34,430 bases of DNA from Treponema sp. (lineage in GTDB: Bacteria; Spirochaetota; Spirochaetia; Treponematales; Breznakiellaceae): positions 1-34,430 of the forward strand of contig WQXI01000024.1 in the NCBI GenBank assembly GCA_009784935.1. The letters are read 5' to 3'. The notes under the pieces were generated by a model. The model saw only the letters and a program-made list of their open reading frames with translations. It was not told the origin of the DNA and made no database searches. Positions 33,781 to 34,430 of this stretch are shown piece after piece (the stretch's first letter is position 1; each line of letters starts with the position of its first letter). The position numbers and the translations under genes are program-made.

Positions 33781-33797
33781 GTTTTGTGGAGTTCATT

Positions 33798-34430
33798 ATG
33801 AAAACTAACAGAAGGTTCAAGGATAGTGTCTTCACATCCTTGTTTTCAGACCCGGATCTGCTCAGAGAGCTGTATTGCGCACTAGGGGATGTTTATCTTC
33901 CCCCAGAAACACCGGTTTCCATTAACACACTAGAAAACGTGTTGTATATGGATTTATGTAACGATATATCTTTTGAGATAGGAGATAAATTAGTTGTGCT
34001 TATCGAACATCAAAGCACAATTAATCCCAATATGGCACTGAGGCTTTTTCTCTATGTCAGTAAGATATTAGAAAAGATAACTAGAGGCAGGGCATTATAT
34101 TCCGATAGGAAAATATCTATTCCTCGCCCTGAGTTCTTTGTGCTCTATAACGGAAAAGAGCATTTCCCTGACAACGCTGTTTTAAAACTGTCGGATTTAT
34201 TCAGAAAAACAGAGGATTTAGGTCTTCCAGAGCCTCTTTATCCTATGTTAGAACTGGAAGTCAAGGTTATAAACATAACCGAGGGTAAGAACATAGAAAT
34301 ACAAAAACGTTGTCAGAAATTATCTGAGTACAGTAAGTTTATAGCTTTGATTCATAAGTATCTTGATGAGTACGATAACCTTGAAGACGCAACAAAAGAG
34401 GCTATTAATTACTGTCACAGGCATGATATA
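33798..34430 (+). CDS. Rpn-family putative nuclease/transposase (partial, 3' end cut)
   Basis: The frame is open from ATG 33798 to the window edge (211 codons, no stop). MKTNRRFKDSVFTSLFSDP, LYMDLCNDISFEIGDKLVVLIEHQST, NMALRLFLYVSKILEK and FFVLYNGKEHFPD are hallmarks of the Rpn/PD-(D/E)XK recombination-promoting nuclease family, often annotated as transposase. The nuclease-core positions appear as an acidic residue before ISFEIGD and E-H-Q in LIEHQS. GGAG about six bases upstream supports the start. Such genes are numerous in Treponema. The C-terminus is beyond the window, so intactness cannot be judged. Confidence 0.85.
   Translation, partial: MKTNRRFKDSVFTSLFSDPDLLRELYCALGDVYLPPETPVSINTLENVLYMDLCNDISFEIGDKLVVLIEHQSTINPNMALRLFLYVSKILEKITRGRALYSDRKISIPRPEFFVLYNGKEHFPDNAVLKLSDLFRKTEDLGLPEPLYPMLELEVKVINITEGKNIEIQKRCQKLSEYSKFIALIHKYLDEYDNLEDATKEAINYCHRHDI

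Larger units (their letters stand above)
33256..33797. other. 542-bp gap without a supported gene; repeats and hairpins
   Basis: No convincing protein. 33256-33418 is AT-rich and featureless. 33419-33524 carries CTCTGTG-type repeat sequence. 33582-33720 is GC-richer with GC-palindromic patches, including GGACTAAAGTCC (33618-33629) and a CATGTACATG palindrome (33718-33727). 33727-33780 holds two hairpins before the Rpn gene. The base composition shifts abruptly within the gap, which suggests mosaic origin. Confidence 0.6.

Overview
The window looks like chromosomal DNA of a host-associated spirochaete, most probably a Treponema relative. The reasons are the many membrane-anchored signalling proteins (dCache adenylate cyclase, 7TMR-DISM and FIST hybrid kinases, HD-GYP), short lipoproteins with spirochaete-like lipoboxes, a signal-peptide beta-barrel protein, a MalT/LuxR-type regulator, CheX and an Rpn-family gene. 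The genus is an inference; there is no rRNA or other phylogenetic marker. I see no tRNA, rRNA, CRISPR array, prophage or complete insertion sequence.

Layout. 1-196 (-): N-terminus of a P-loop MalT-like regulator cut by the edge. 275-1209 (+): tag (3-methyladenine glycosylase I) overlapping a small membrane protein with four cysteines. 6848-1212 (-): an operon of adenylate cyclase with an amino-acid-type dCache sensor, SBP_bac_3 lipoprotein, DAACS symporter with an SBP-like tail, and Asp/Glu racemase. 7003-11106 (+): a phosphate ABC operon in the order pstB-pstS-pstC-pstA-pstB. 13047-11146 (-): aroF-tyrA (DAHP synthase, prephenate dehydrogenase). 13147-16272 (+): a 7TMR-DISM hybrid kinase. 18464-16283 (-): a polyferredoxin and a tungsten aldehyde:ferredoxin oxidoreductase homologue. 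18522-20603 (+): CPA2 antiporter fused to a PTS EIIA domain. 20667-26233 (+): FIST hybrid kinase, REC-HD-GYP regulator, type II pantothenate kinase. 30366-26257 (-): CheY-like, CheX, DAG-kinase-like and membrane CheA-like genes in a tight operon. 32046-30442 (-): a probable outer-membrane beta-barrel. 32142-33797: a repeat-rich accessory stretch with a small lipoprotein and an XRE regulator. 33798-34430 (+): an Rpn-family gene cut by the edge.

How the parts fit. Three signalling modules are visible: cAMP production apparently tied to amino-acid uptake; a multi-step phosphorelay (FIST kinase to HD-GYP) pointing to c-di-GMP breakdown; and a non-canonical Che-type module without CheW or MCP. The strongest mechanistic observation is in the Pst operon. 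One PstB has intact Walker A/B but an altered ABC signature; the other has a normal signature but has lost the Walker A lysine and the catalytic glutamate. Together they could form exactly one consensus ATP site. Other points of interest are a DAACS symporter that lacks the usual sodium-binding residues and carries an SBP-like tail, and an in-frame tandem-repeat/hairpin insertion inside a receiver domain.
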